Source of the DNA: an uncultured Desulfovibrionaceae bacterium
GTDB lineage: Bacteria > Desulfobacterota > Desulfovibrionia > Desulfovibrionales > Desulfovibrionaceae
Length of the DNA stretch: 64,000 nucleotides
Direction of reading: 5' to 3'
NCBI GenBank assembly: GCA_944325195.1
Contig: CALUZB010000004.1
Location: 1-64,000, forward strand
In this document: positions 54,599-62,029 of the stretch, piece after piece
Numbering within the stretch: position 1 is the stretch's first letter
How the letters are laid out: each line of letters opens with the position of its first letter
The notes under the pieces: model-generated
Databases searched by the model: none
What the model saw: the letters and a program-made list of their open reading frames with translations, nothing else
What the model was told of the DNA's origin: nothing
Made by a program: the position numbers and the translations under genes

Positions 54599-55987
54599 AT
54601 GAAATCAACCCCTGTACAAAGCGCGGCGACTCCACTGAACCAAAAAGCCGGACAAGGCAGACGTCTGTTTTTGATGGGCTCGACATACGCCCTGGGAACT
54701 TTTAACGATAACTTTTTCAAACAGGCGGCCGGATTACTGGCCCTTTCTTTCGGATTTAAGGAAATTCAGGGCGAGGCGGGCATGGTTTTCGCAATGCCGT
54801 TTGTGCTGTTTTCCGCCTGGGCCGGTTGGCTTGCCGATCGTCTTCCCAAATCAAGCATTGTGGTGTGGGCCAAGGCCCTGGAAGTGCTGGCCATGTGCTT
54901 CGGAGCATACGGTCTGATTACCCTGAACTGGCAGTTCATTCTGGCCATGGTGGGCACAATGGGCTTGCAATCCACTATCTTCAGCCCGGCCTTGAACGGC
55001 TCCATTCCGGAAACGGTCAGCAGTGCCGCCGTGCCCAAAGTGAACGCCGCGCTTAAGCTTGCCACCACCCTGACCATTCTTGCAGGCATTGCTTTGGCCG
55101 GAGTGGGCTTAGACCAGGTTTGGGGCCAGCCGTTACTGCCGGAGAGTATCCCCTTCGGACGGGTCTTTGTGGCGGGTATAGCCCTGCTGGTAGCTCTGCT
55201 GGGTTTGGCTGCGGCGCTGTTCATCAGCCCAAGCCCCATGGCAGATGTTTCCCGGCACGCCAAATTCCCCTGGGCCGGACCGCTTGACTCTCTGCGCGAC
55301 TGCGCCCGCTTGCCGCAAGATCCCTCCCTGGGGCTGACGCTCCTGGCTGAAGCCTACTTCTATCTGATCTCATCCCTCGCTGTATTCCTGATTAATGACT
55401 TGGGAAAAACAGAGCTGCATTTTTCCTTCACCCAGACCAGTCTGCTGCCGCTAGCCCTGATGCTTGGATTGTGCGCCGGTTCAATGCCGGCCGGACGGGG
55501 AAGCCCCTTATCCTGGCACAAATTACTGATGCCGGCGGGCATGGGCATGGGGGTTGGCCTGCTCCTTTCCGGTCTGGCGCCCTGGTTCAGCCCGGCAGTA
55601 AGGCTCTACTGGCTGGTTGCGGTTTACCTGTTCACCGGATTTGCCGGTGGTCTCTATCTGATTCCCCTGACCAGCTTCATTCAGGTAAGGCCCTGCCGGT
55701 TTGAAAAAGGTCGGGTGCTTGGCCTTTCCGGGTTCATGTCTTTCACCGGAATCATTATTTCCGGCAGTTTATACAATCTGATTGCTGAACATGCCCTGGC
55801 CTCCACCGGCTTGATCCTGGCGGGAACCGCCAGCCTGGGCTTTGCCCTGCTGCTTGGTCTGTGCGTGTCCCGTATTCAGAAGAGCAGGCTGAGAATTGAC
55901 CCCTCTTTAAAAAGCAATCCGGCCGCGGTAACCCTGTCCACAAGTATTTTTAACCCGCCCAAACCGGATCACAAAGGATCGCTATGA
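54599..55987 (+). CDS. MFS transporter, LplT-like
   Basis: A 462-residue major facilitator with about twelve segments. NDNFFKQAAGLLALSFGFKE at the start and FSAWAGWLADRLPKSSIVVW, near residue 65, are typical of the LplT (lysophospholipid flippase) branch. AGGA precedes the ATG. It overlaps the next gene by 4 nt (ATGA). In E. coli lplT and aas form the same pair: the transporter brings lysophospholipids inward and Aas re-acylates them. The sugar or antibiotic substrate alternatives cannot be excluded. Confidence 0.85.
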   Translation: MKSTPVQSAATPLNQKAGQGRRLFLMGSTYALGTFNDNFFKQAAGLLALSFGFKEIQGEAGMVFAMPFVLFSAWAGWLADRLPKSSIVVWAKALEVLAMCFGAYGLITLNWQFILAMVGTMGLQSTIFSPALNGSIPETVSSAAVPKVNAALKLATTLTILAGIALAGVGLDQVWGQPLLPESIPFGRVFVAGIALLVALLGLAAALFISPSPMADVSRHAKFPWAGPLDSLRDCARLPQDPSLGLTLLAEAYFYLISSLAVFLINDLGKTELHFSFTQTSLLPLALMLGLCAGSMPAGRGSPLSWHKLLMPAGMGMGVGLLLSGLAPWFSPAVRLYWLVAVYLFTGFAGGLYLIPLTSFIQVRPCRFEKGRVLGLSGFMSFTGIIISGSLYNLIAEHALASTGLILAGTASLGFALLLGLCVSRIQKSRLRIDPSLKSNPAAVTLSTSIFNPPKPDHKGSL

Positions 55988-58845
55988 ATATTGACCAGTT
56001 AAGAAAATCATCCTGCCCGCCGAAACAGAATTTCCTGCACCGGCTGGGACTGGCCGCAATTCTCATCTTCTTACGGTTCTCCCTCATGTTGCGGTACCGT
56101 CTGCAGGTAAAAGGACTGCAGGCAGTGCTTACTGAGGTGGAGCGCGCGGGCCGTCCCTGCCTGTTTCTGCCCAATCACCCGGCTCTGATTGATCCGGTCA
56201 TTCTTTACAGCCTGCTCGGACGCCGTTTCCGTCCCCGCCCTCTGGCTGATGAGGCGCAAGCAAATCGTTCGGGATTGAAAGGGATTTTTCAAAAGCTTAT
56301 CCGGGTAATCATCATTCCTGACGTAAACAAACAGGGGCGCACCGCCAGACAAGGCGTAGAGGCCGCCCTGCAAAGCGTGGTTGCCGCCCTGGCATGTGGC
56401 GAAAACGTAATGCTGTATCCCTCAGGCCATATCTACCGCCAACCAAATGAGCAGATTTCCGGCAATTCCGGGTTGGAGCAGATTCTGAACGGACTGCGGG
56501 AAGCGGGGTGCCCCATGCCCACCCTGGTGATAGTGCGCACTTCCAACCTTTGGGGAAGCCGGTTTTCCCGGGCCTGGGGCACTTACCCCAAGGTGGCGAA
56601 AATTTTACGCCAGGGGCTTCTGGCACTTATCGCCAACCTGATTTTCTTCATCCCCCGCCGGGAAGTAACCGTTGAATTCGGTATTTTCGCTGAATTCAAC
56701 GCGCTGGCGGCTCAACCGGATAAGCGCAAGGAAATGAACGCCTGGCTTGAGAACTATTACAATCAGGTCTCCTCACCGGCAATGGTTGTGCCGCTTTATT
56801 TATGGCAAGGCAGCAAGCCGTTGCCTCTGACGGAGCTTGTTCCGCTGACGGCCTCAGCAGCCCCCTCAACAGACGTAAAGATATCCGACACGGTATGGGA
56901 ACAGGTCAGAGAATACTTAAGCGAGATATCCGGACGCGCGGAAATCACCAGAGATATGCGCCTTGCCGCTGATCTGGATATGGACAGTTTATCAATTGCA
57001 GAGCTTTCCGTCTGGATTGAAACGGAATTCGGGCATAACATCGCCGATCTCGATACCCTGGTCACCGTAAAAGATGTGCTGGCCGCCACACAGGGGCGTT
57101 TAACCGGAAAAGAGGTGGAGCAGAGGACTGTTCCCCCAACCTGGCTGGCGCTTGACGCTCAGGGCGCGGATATCCGGCTTGGCCTGCCCGCCTGCCCGAA
57201 TTTAGAAGGAACAGCCAGCCCCTCTCTGGCCTCTTTGTTTCTGGCCCAAGCCAGAAAGGCCCCCAAGCGCCCTATCCTCATGGATTATACCGGCGGGCTT
57301 AAAACCTACCGCGCCCTGCTTACAGGCATTGAAGCTTTACGCGAAAAGTTCAAGCCGCTTCCCGGGGAACGCCTGGGCATCATGCTGCCCTGTTCAGCAG
57401 CGGTGGTCAGCACCTATTTTGCGGTTCTGCTGGCCTCGAAAACCCCGGTAATGGTCAACTGGACGCTGGGGGTGGGCAATATCAAACACTGCCTTAACCT
57501 GACCGACACGGAAATAATCATCACCGCCAGAGCCCTGACTTCGCGCCTGGTTCGGCAGGGGTTTAACATTGATGCCGTGACCACTGCAGCGGGACAGCCG
57601 ATAAAATGGATCTATCTGGAAGATCTGGCCGCCGACCTGACCAGAATGGAAAAAGTTCAGGCCCTGCTGCGCGGTATGTTCTCCCGCAAGCTGGACAAAC
57701 TTGCGGCCCGGCGTAAAACCCCGGAGAACCCGACGGGAATATCTGAAGTGGCCGCGATTCTGTTCACTTCCGGATCGGAGTCTCTGCCCAAAGCCGTGCC
57801 TCTGACCCATGCGAATATGGTGGCCAATCTGGCCGATGTGGCCGATATTCTGCATGTATCGGCCAACGACCGGATTCTGGGCATGTTGCCGCCTTTCCAT
57901 TCTCTGGGCTTGCTGGGGAATGTGGTTCTGCCGCTGGCCTATTCCCTGCCCATGGCCTGTCACTCAAATCCGGCTGAAGCAGCCCCGCTGGTCAGTCTGA
58001 TTAAGAACTGCAAACTGACGATTATTGCCTCAACCCCCAGCTTCCTGGACGGCATTCTGATGCGGGCCAAGGGCGACAACAACGCCCTGAGCAGTGTCCG
58101 TCTGGCGTTTGTAGGGGCGGAGAAATGCCCGGAGCACGTCTTCAAAGAGTTTGACGTCCAATGCCCTGAAGCGGTGATTTGCGAGGGCTATGGGGTTACC
58201 GAATGTTCCCCGGCCATCAGCGTTAACCGGCCTGAGAATGTCCACCCGGGCACCATTGGTGAACCATTACCCTCGGTTGAGGTGCGGGTAGTGGGAAATT
58301 ACGACTACGCTGAGCCCGGCGGTTTGGTTGCAGTGAAGCCGGATCAAACCGGACTGTTGATTGTGCGCGGCCCAAATGTCTTTTCCGGATATCTGCTCCC
58401 TTCCGCAAAAATGGCGGTGGCGGCTCCGGCGTCGCCGTTTGTGGAGTTTGAGGGCAAGCAATGGTATTCCACCGGTGATCTGGTTTCCATGAGCCGGGAT
58501 AAAGTGCTTACCTTCCAAGGCCGCCTGAAGCGGTTTATCAAGCTGGGCGGCGAGATGATTTCCCTGCCCCAGATTGAAAGCATTCTGTTGGAGCATTTTT
58601 CCAGGACAGTCGCAACCCGGGAGATAGAAGGACCATTGTTAGCGGTTGAAGCCAAAGATGAGGAAAACCCGGAAATTGTTCTGGCCACGCCCCTGGCAAT
58701 CAGCCGGGAAGAAGCCAATAAAGTGTTGCGCGAGGCCGGTCTTTCCGGGCTGCACAGCATCCGGCGAGTTCTGCATCTGGCCGCCCTGCCCGTTCTGGGA
58801 ACCGGTAAAACCGACTATCGGAAGCTGAAAACCTTTTTAAGCTGA
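55984..58845 (+). CDS. Acyltransferase - acyl carrier protein - acyl-CoA/ACP ligase fusion (Aas-like)
   Basis: A 953-residue protein with three parts. Residues 20-280 are a PlsC-type acyltransferase (NHPALID at 64-70; PSGHIYR at 146-152). Residues 300-375 are an acyl carrier protein with the phosphopantetheine site DLDMDSLS (S335). Residues 400-953 are an AMP-forming acyl ligase (TSGSESLPK at 595-603, GYGVTECSPAIS, STGDLV, YRKLKTF). E. coli Aas has the first and last parts only. The built-in ACP would let the ligase charge an in-cis carrier that the acyltransferase then uses on lysophospholipid (inference). Confidence 0.9.
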   Translation: MNIDQLRKSSCPPKQNFLHRLGLAAILIFLRFSLMLRYRLQVKGLQAVLTEVERAGRPCLFLPNHPALIDPVILYSLLGRRFRPRPLADEAQANRSGLKGIFQKLIRVIIIPDVNKQGRTARQGVEAALQSVVAALACGENVMLYPSGHIYRQPNEQISGNSGLEQILNGLREAGCPMPTLVIVRTSNLWGSRFSRAWGTYPKVAKILRQGLLALIANLIFFIPRREVTVEFGIFAEFNALAAQPDKRKEMNAWLENYYNQVSSPAMVVPLYLWQGSKPLPLTELVPLTASAAPSTDVKISDTVWEQVREYLSEISGRAEITRDMRLAADLDMDSLSIAELSVWIETEFGHNIADLDTLVTVKDVLAATQGRLTGKEVEQRTVPPTWLALDAQGADIRLGLPACPNLEGTASPSLASLFLAQARKAPKRPILMDYTGGLKTYRALLTGIEALREKFKPLPGERLGIMLPCSAAVVSTYFAVLLASKTPVMVNWTLGVGNIKHCLNLTDTEIIITARALTSRLVRQGFNIDAVTTAAGQPIKWIYLEDLAADLTRMEKVQALLRGMFSRKLDKLAARRKTPENPTGISEVAAILFTSGSESLPKAVPLTHANMVANLADVADILHVSANDRILGMLPPFHSLGLLGNVVLPLAYSLPMACHSNPAEAAPLVSLIKNCKLTIIASTPSFLDGILMRAKGDNNALSSVRLAFVGAEKCPEHVFKEFDVQCPEAVICEGYGVTECSPAISVNRPENVHPGTIGEPLPSVEVRVVGNYDYAEPGGLVAVKPDQTGLLIVRGPNVFSGYLLPSAKMAVAAPASPFVEFEGKQWYSTGDLVSMSRDKVLTFQGRLKRFIKLGGEMISLPQIESILLEHFSRTVATREIEGPLLAVEAKDEENPEIVLATPLAISREEANKVLREAGLSGLHSIRRVLHLAALPVLGTGKTDYRKLKTFLS

Positions 58846-59170
58846 AGCAGATTAATTTAAAGCATGCATGATTAGCCTTGGGCGGCGGCGAAAGCGGGAG
58901 CAGCCCCCGCTCTCTGGCGGGATAAAAACGCCTGACACGTCTGTATGCGGGTAGCAGCAACTGTAACAAATGCCCTGAGACACCCGCTTGCCGGCACGGC
59001 AATGTCCAGCTCAGCACACAACACATTGATGTTGCGGCAATCAACCTTAAGAGTGCAGAGCCGGTATATATCTATTGGAATTACACGCAAGTCGATAATT
59101 GATTGCGGTATGGCATCAATAATATAAAGATTGCCAAACTATTTATAAATTAATGCATTATTGATATTTA

Positions 59171-59186
59171 ATGCCTTATATGGCAT
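59171..59186. promoter_or_regulatory. Dyad upstream of HTH gene
   Basis: ATGCC-TTATAT-GGCAT: 5-bp arms about a 6-bp AT centre. It is 39 nt before the HTH start, a likely operator site. A half-site TATGGCATCAATAA is at about 59107. Confidence 0.4.
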
Positions 59187-59192
59187 GTTCGA

Positions 59193-59209
59193 GTTAAGTA
59201 AACCTTAAC
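59193..59209. promoter_or_regulatory. Second dyad upstream of HTH gene
   Basis: GTTAAG-TAAAC-CTTAAC: perfect 6-bp arms with a 5-bp spacer, 15 nt before the ATG. The size and place suit autoregulation by a Cro/C1-type protein. A related ATTAAAG-TTAAC-CTTTAAT dyad lies at 60026, upstream of dnaA. Confidence 0.45.
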
Positions 59210-59224
59210 ACAGATTACCTTCCA

Positions 59225-59470
59225 ATGATTAAAAGCAATCTTACCCATCTCATGAACGAGCGTGGCTATTCCATTCGCCTGCTGGCCGCTTACACCAATC
59301 TGTCAATTCAAACCATACAAAGAGCACGGAGCGATCATATCGCCGAATGTCAGCTAAAAACCCTGCAAAACATTGCAAACGTGCTGAATCTGCCTGTAAG
59401 TTCTCTATTTGAAGTCACCGAGCATTCTGATGTTCACCTTCTTCCCCGCAAACACCCCAGACGCTCTTAG
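59225..59470 (+). CDS. Small Cro/C1-family DNA-binding protein
   Basis: An 81-residue protein that is nearly all helix-turn-helix: LTHLMNERGYSIRLLAAYTN, LSIQTIQRAR, LKTLQNIANVLNLPVSSLFE. The XRE-type motif pairs with the operator-like dyads just upstream, so it probably controls itself. There is no clear Shine-Dalgarno; the mRNA may be weakly translated or start close to the ATG. Location between the lipid ligase and dnaA suggests it could regulate either. Confidence 0.8.
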   Translation: MIKSNLTHLMNERGYSIRLLAAYTNLSIQTIQRARSDHIAECQLKTLQNIANVLNLPVSSLFEVTEHSDVHLLPRKHPRRS

Positions 59471-60209
59471 GGCATTGCCGTCAATAAATTATCTGTATTG
59501 AATACTGCATGCACTTTCTTTGAAACAACTTACGCGGGATTGTCGCAATCCGCGGTCATTCAACCGCCAAACAACAAAGCAAACACAAGATGCTGTATCA
59601 ATAACCAGTGCAGACCGGCTTGCCATCGGAGACAATTTCGTGGCGTACGCACTGTTCAGGCGCGCTAAACCACTTTTGCTTTCAACCCGGGTCTAACTTT
59701 CAGTCCATCAGGATTTGAACTCATAATCCAACAAATCAGCCTTCATATTTGCGCTTTCTATACCGGCTTATCTTATAATTCTGCCTTATGAAAATGAAGC
59801 TGTAAATTATTTGTACTAAGTCGCCGGCTCTTTAATTGACAGTTCAGACAGGTTGCAAACAAGTAAAGATTTTTTTCCTCAAGCACTTGACTTCCAGCAA
59901 TGCAAACAGGTTCAATACAAGAATGCATGAATCTGCAATCAAGCAAATTTATCTGATATTTTAAGATATATCAAGTTTCACCTTTGGAAAAAAAATCAAT
60001 ACTTTGACTGCTTATTCTTATTGACATTAAAGTTAACCTTTAATCCCAAGGGTTTTCCCTCTCCGTCCCGATAAGCAGTAAGCAAAAGCAAATTCAATAA
60101 AAACAAATGGTTATATACATCCGGCTTTTGGAAAGTTTCCGCACAAGCTCAGCCTGCTCCCGGTTTTTTGTTCGTTGGTAAATCAAATCAAATGGCGTAT
60201 CACTGCCAC
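59471..60209. other. AT-rich gene-free region upstream of dnaA, possible origin region
   Basis: About 740 bp without a supported gene, AT-rich especially at 59860-60060. Regions like this beside dnaA often carry oriC. I found no TTATCCACA box; TTATATACA at about 60110 is a weak match. The T-rich run at 59869-59878 and the dyad at 60026 are its main features. It could equally be just the dnaA control region. Confidence 0.35.
60026..60044. promoter_or_regulatory. Dyad upstream of dnaA
   Basis: ATTAAAG-TTAAC-CTTTAAT: perfect 7-bp arms with a 5-bp spacer, 166 nt before the dnaA ATG. It contains GTTAAC and overlaps TTGACA (60021-60026), a -35-like hexamer. It shares the spacing and TTAA core of the dyad before the small HTH gene, so the same protein might bind both (inference). 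Confidence 0.4.
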
Positions 60210-61613
60210 ATGCAAAACATCTGGTCGCAAATTCAATCTCAACTCAGCAACACGCTCACACCGGGCAACTATAAGGTGTGGATTGCGCCGTTGCAGGCTT
60301 CTGTCTCCGGCAGCGCCGCCTCTGGAGACCTTTGCCTGCAGTTGTATGCCCCTACAGAGTTTGTTGCCCTCAGAGTAAAAGAGCGTTTCCTGGCGGACAT
60401 ACGCCAAGCCGCTTGCCGCGTTGCCGGGGCGGAGCTTGTGGTGAGCATCGTTTGCGGCAAACCGGAAAAGCCTTTGCCCGGATTTATTCCGGAAGCGGCT
60501 TCACAAGCAACCGCGGTCAAAAGCGTTACTGTCAATCAGCCCTCACAACTTGGGCTGCCGCTTAATTTCAGCGTAAAACCCATTGCCTGTCCAGATAAAT
60601 ACTCGTTCGACAGTTTCGTGGTTGGTCCTTCCAATGAACTCGCTTACGCTGCGGCAAAGTCAATTTGCTGTGAGGATATGCCGGATGTAAACACTTTGTT
60701 TCTGGTTTCCGGTCCCGGTCTGGGAAAAACCCATTTAATGCAGGCAATGCTCAGTAATCTTCGCCATGAAAGGCTTTCCCGCTGCAAAGTTGCCTGTCTT
60801 ACAGCAGAAGAATTCGGCAGCAGAATGGTTGCAGCGATTAAGGCCCGCGATACAGAGAGATTCAAAGCCATTTACCGCGATGTGGATGTGTTGCTGCTTG
60901 AAGACATTCAGTTTCTGCAGGGCAAGGAAAAGATGCAGGACGAAGTACTGTCAACCATCAAAAGCATTCGTGACCACGGCGGCAGGGTGGTTTTCTCCTC
61001 TTCTTTTCTGCCGCAGGATTTACATGATTTGGATTCGCAACTGGCCTCGCGTTTCTGCTCCGGTTTTTTTGCCCAAATCGCGCCACCCTGTTTTGAAACG
61101 CGCAAGAGTATTTTTAAACAAAAGGCTAAAATTCACCAGATTATGCTGCCTGACTCTGTGGCAGAACTGCTGGCAGAGCATATTCAAAATGATGTGCGTC
61201 GCATTGAGAGCTGTCTGCACAATCTCATCTTACAGGCCAGAATGCTTAACCGAGATATCAGTTTGGATTTGGCGGCCAGCCTTCTGGAACAATATTCCGA
61301 TAGAGATGAAGTACTTGATTTCAACTCCATAGTGCAAACAGTCTGCCGCGCCTTCGGATTAAAAAAAGAAGACATTGCCTCAAAAACCCGTCGCTCAGTC
61401 TATGTATCGGCACGCAATGCCATTTTCTTTTTAGCCCGTAAACATACAGACATGACCCTGGCGGAAATAGGGAGAGCCTTTAACCGTACGCATACCACTG
61501 TGATTAAAGGAATTTCAAGCCTGGAAAGAGAAATTAACAAGGGCAGTCCACAAGGCGCCCAGATGCAGAAAACCATTGAGCTGATCGAAAGAAACAGTAG
61601 ATTGCGGGTATAA
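60210..61613 (+). CDS. dnaA: Chromosomal replication initiator DnaA
   Basis: DnaA binds oriC, forms an ATP-dependent filament, and opens the origin. The chosen ATG gives 467 residues starting MQNIWSQIQSQLSNTLTPGN, matching domain I; ATGs at 60192 and 60168-level upstream codons are alternatives. The AAA+ domain has Walker A VSGPGLGKTHLMQA, and Walker B is VLLLEDIQFLQGKEK. Domain IV has the DNA-binding signature FNRTHTTVIKG, with the variant Arg-Thr-His instead of Arg-Asp-His. dnaN, recF and gyrB are not adjacent. Confidence 0.93.
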   Translation: MQNIWSQIQSQLSNTLTPGNYKVWIAPLQASVSGSAASGDLCLQLYAPTEFVALRVKERFLADIRQAACRVAGAELVVSIVCGKPEKPLPGFIPEAASQATAVKSVTVNQPSQLGLPLNFSVKPIACPDKYSFDSFVVGPSNELAYAAAKSICCEDMPDVNTLFLVSGPGLGKTHLMQAMLSNLRHERLSRCKVACLTAEEFGSRMVAAIKARDTERFKAIYRDVDVLLLEDIQFLQGKEKMQDEVLSTIKSIRDHGGRVVFSSSFLPQDLHDLDSQLASRFCSGFFAQIAPPCFETRKSIFKQKAKIHQIMLPDSVAELLAEHIQNDVRRIESCLHNLILQARMLNRDISLDLAASLLEQYSDRDEVLDFNSIVQTVCRAFGLKKEDIASKTRRSVYVSARNAIFFLARKHTDMTLAEIGRAFNRTHTTVIKGISSLEREINKGSPQGAQMQKTIELIERNSRLRV

Positions 61614-61729
61614 GAGCCTGTGAAATCAGCGCAAAATCCGGCCGGTTCTGACAGGCTTATCAGACATCCTGCACTAAATTTCGCCTGGCATGATATATGG
61701 CTGAATGCGGACCAGGCCCCGCACAAGAA

Positions 61730-61765
61730 AAGAAAGGGAAAGCAGCAAGCAACTTTCCCTTTCTT
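61730..61765 (+). terminator. Terminator after dnaA, possibly bidirectional
   Basis: AAGAAAGGGAAAG and CTTTCCCTTTCTT form a perfect 13-bp stem with a 10-nt loop. The A-rich left side and T-rich right side would work on both strands. Confidence 0.7.
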
Positions 61766-61984
61766 CATATCTTTAAACACCCATCAACAGCCCCACTGGT
61801 ATAATCCCTTATATCTTGTGGTCGGCAGTTCAGCCACCGCCGATGGGAGCAATGCTTTGAAGCACTGCAAGGTTTTGTAACAGCAGTAATTTTCAGCCGG
61901 CTCAGCCCTTGTTTCCGCATTTTGGACAACTGCCCACCGTTTACCTCAAAGCGTGATCTACGGCCGGCTGGAAATTATCCGCGG

Positions 61985-62015
61985 AAGGCCGGCCGGGCAA
62001 CGCCAAACCGGCCTT
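61985..62015 (-). terminator. Stem-loop after the EF-G paralogue
   Basis: AAGGCCGG and CCGGCCTT make an 8-bp stem with a 15-nt loop, 14 nt after the stop codon on the minus strand. No T-run follows on that strand. Confidence 0.45.
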
Positions 62016-62029
62016 TCAATCCGCTGCAA

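Larger units (their letters stand above)
58846..59224. other. Intergenic region with operators before a small regulator
   Basis: No gene is visible. The first part has a weak stem AGCGGG-AGCAGCC-CCCGCT near 58893, a possible 3' hairpin of the ligase gene. The last 100 bp are AT-rich and hold two inverted repeats just before the HTH gene. Confidence 0.5.
61614..62029. other. Convergent intergenic region between dnaA and the EF-G paralogue
   Basis: No gene is supported. Two stem-loops serve the converging transcripts: 61730-61765 and 61985-62015. The reading frame at 61620-61880 runs through the first of them and has no codon or family support. Confidence 0.6.

Noticed and set aside
59690-59770. 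tRNA-like GTTCAAATC on the minus strand near 59715
   Set aside because: The stem on either side of the T loop does not pair and there is no acceptor stem.
61620-61880. An 86-codon frame after dnaA
   Set aside because: It runs through a perfect 13-bp terminator hairpin and has no family signal.
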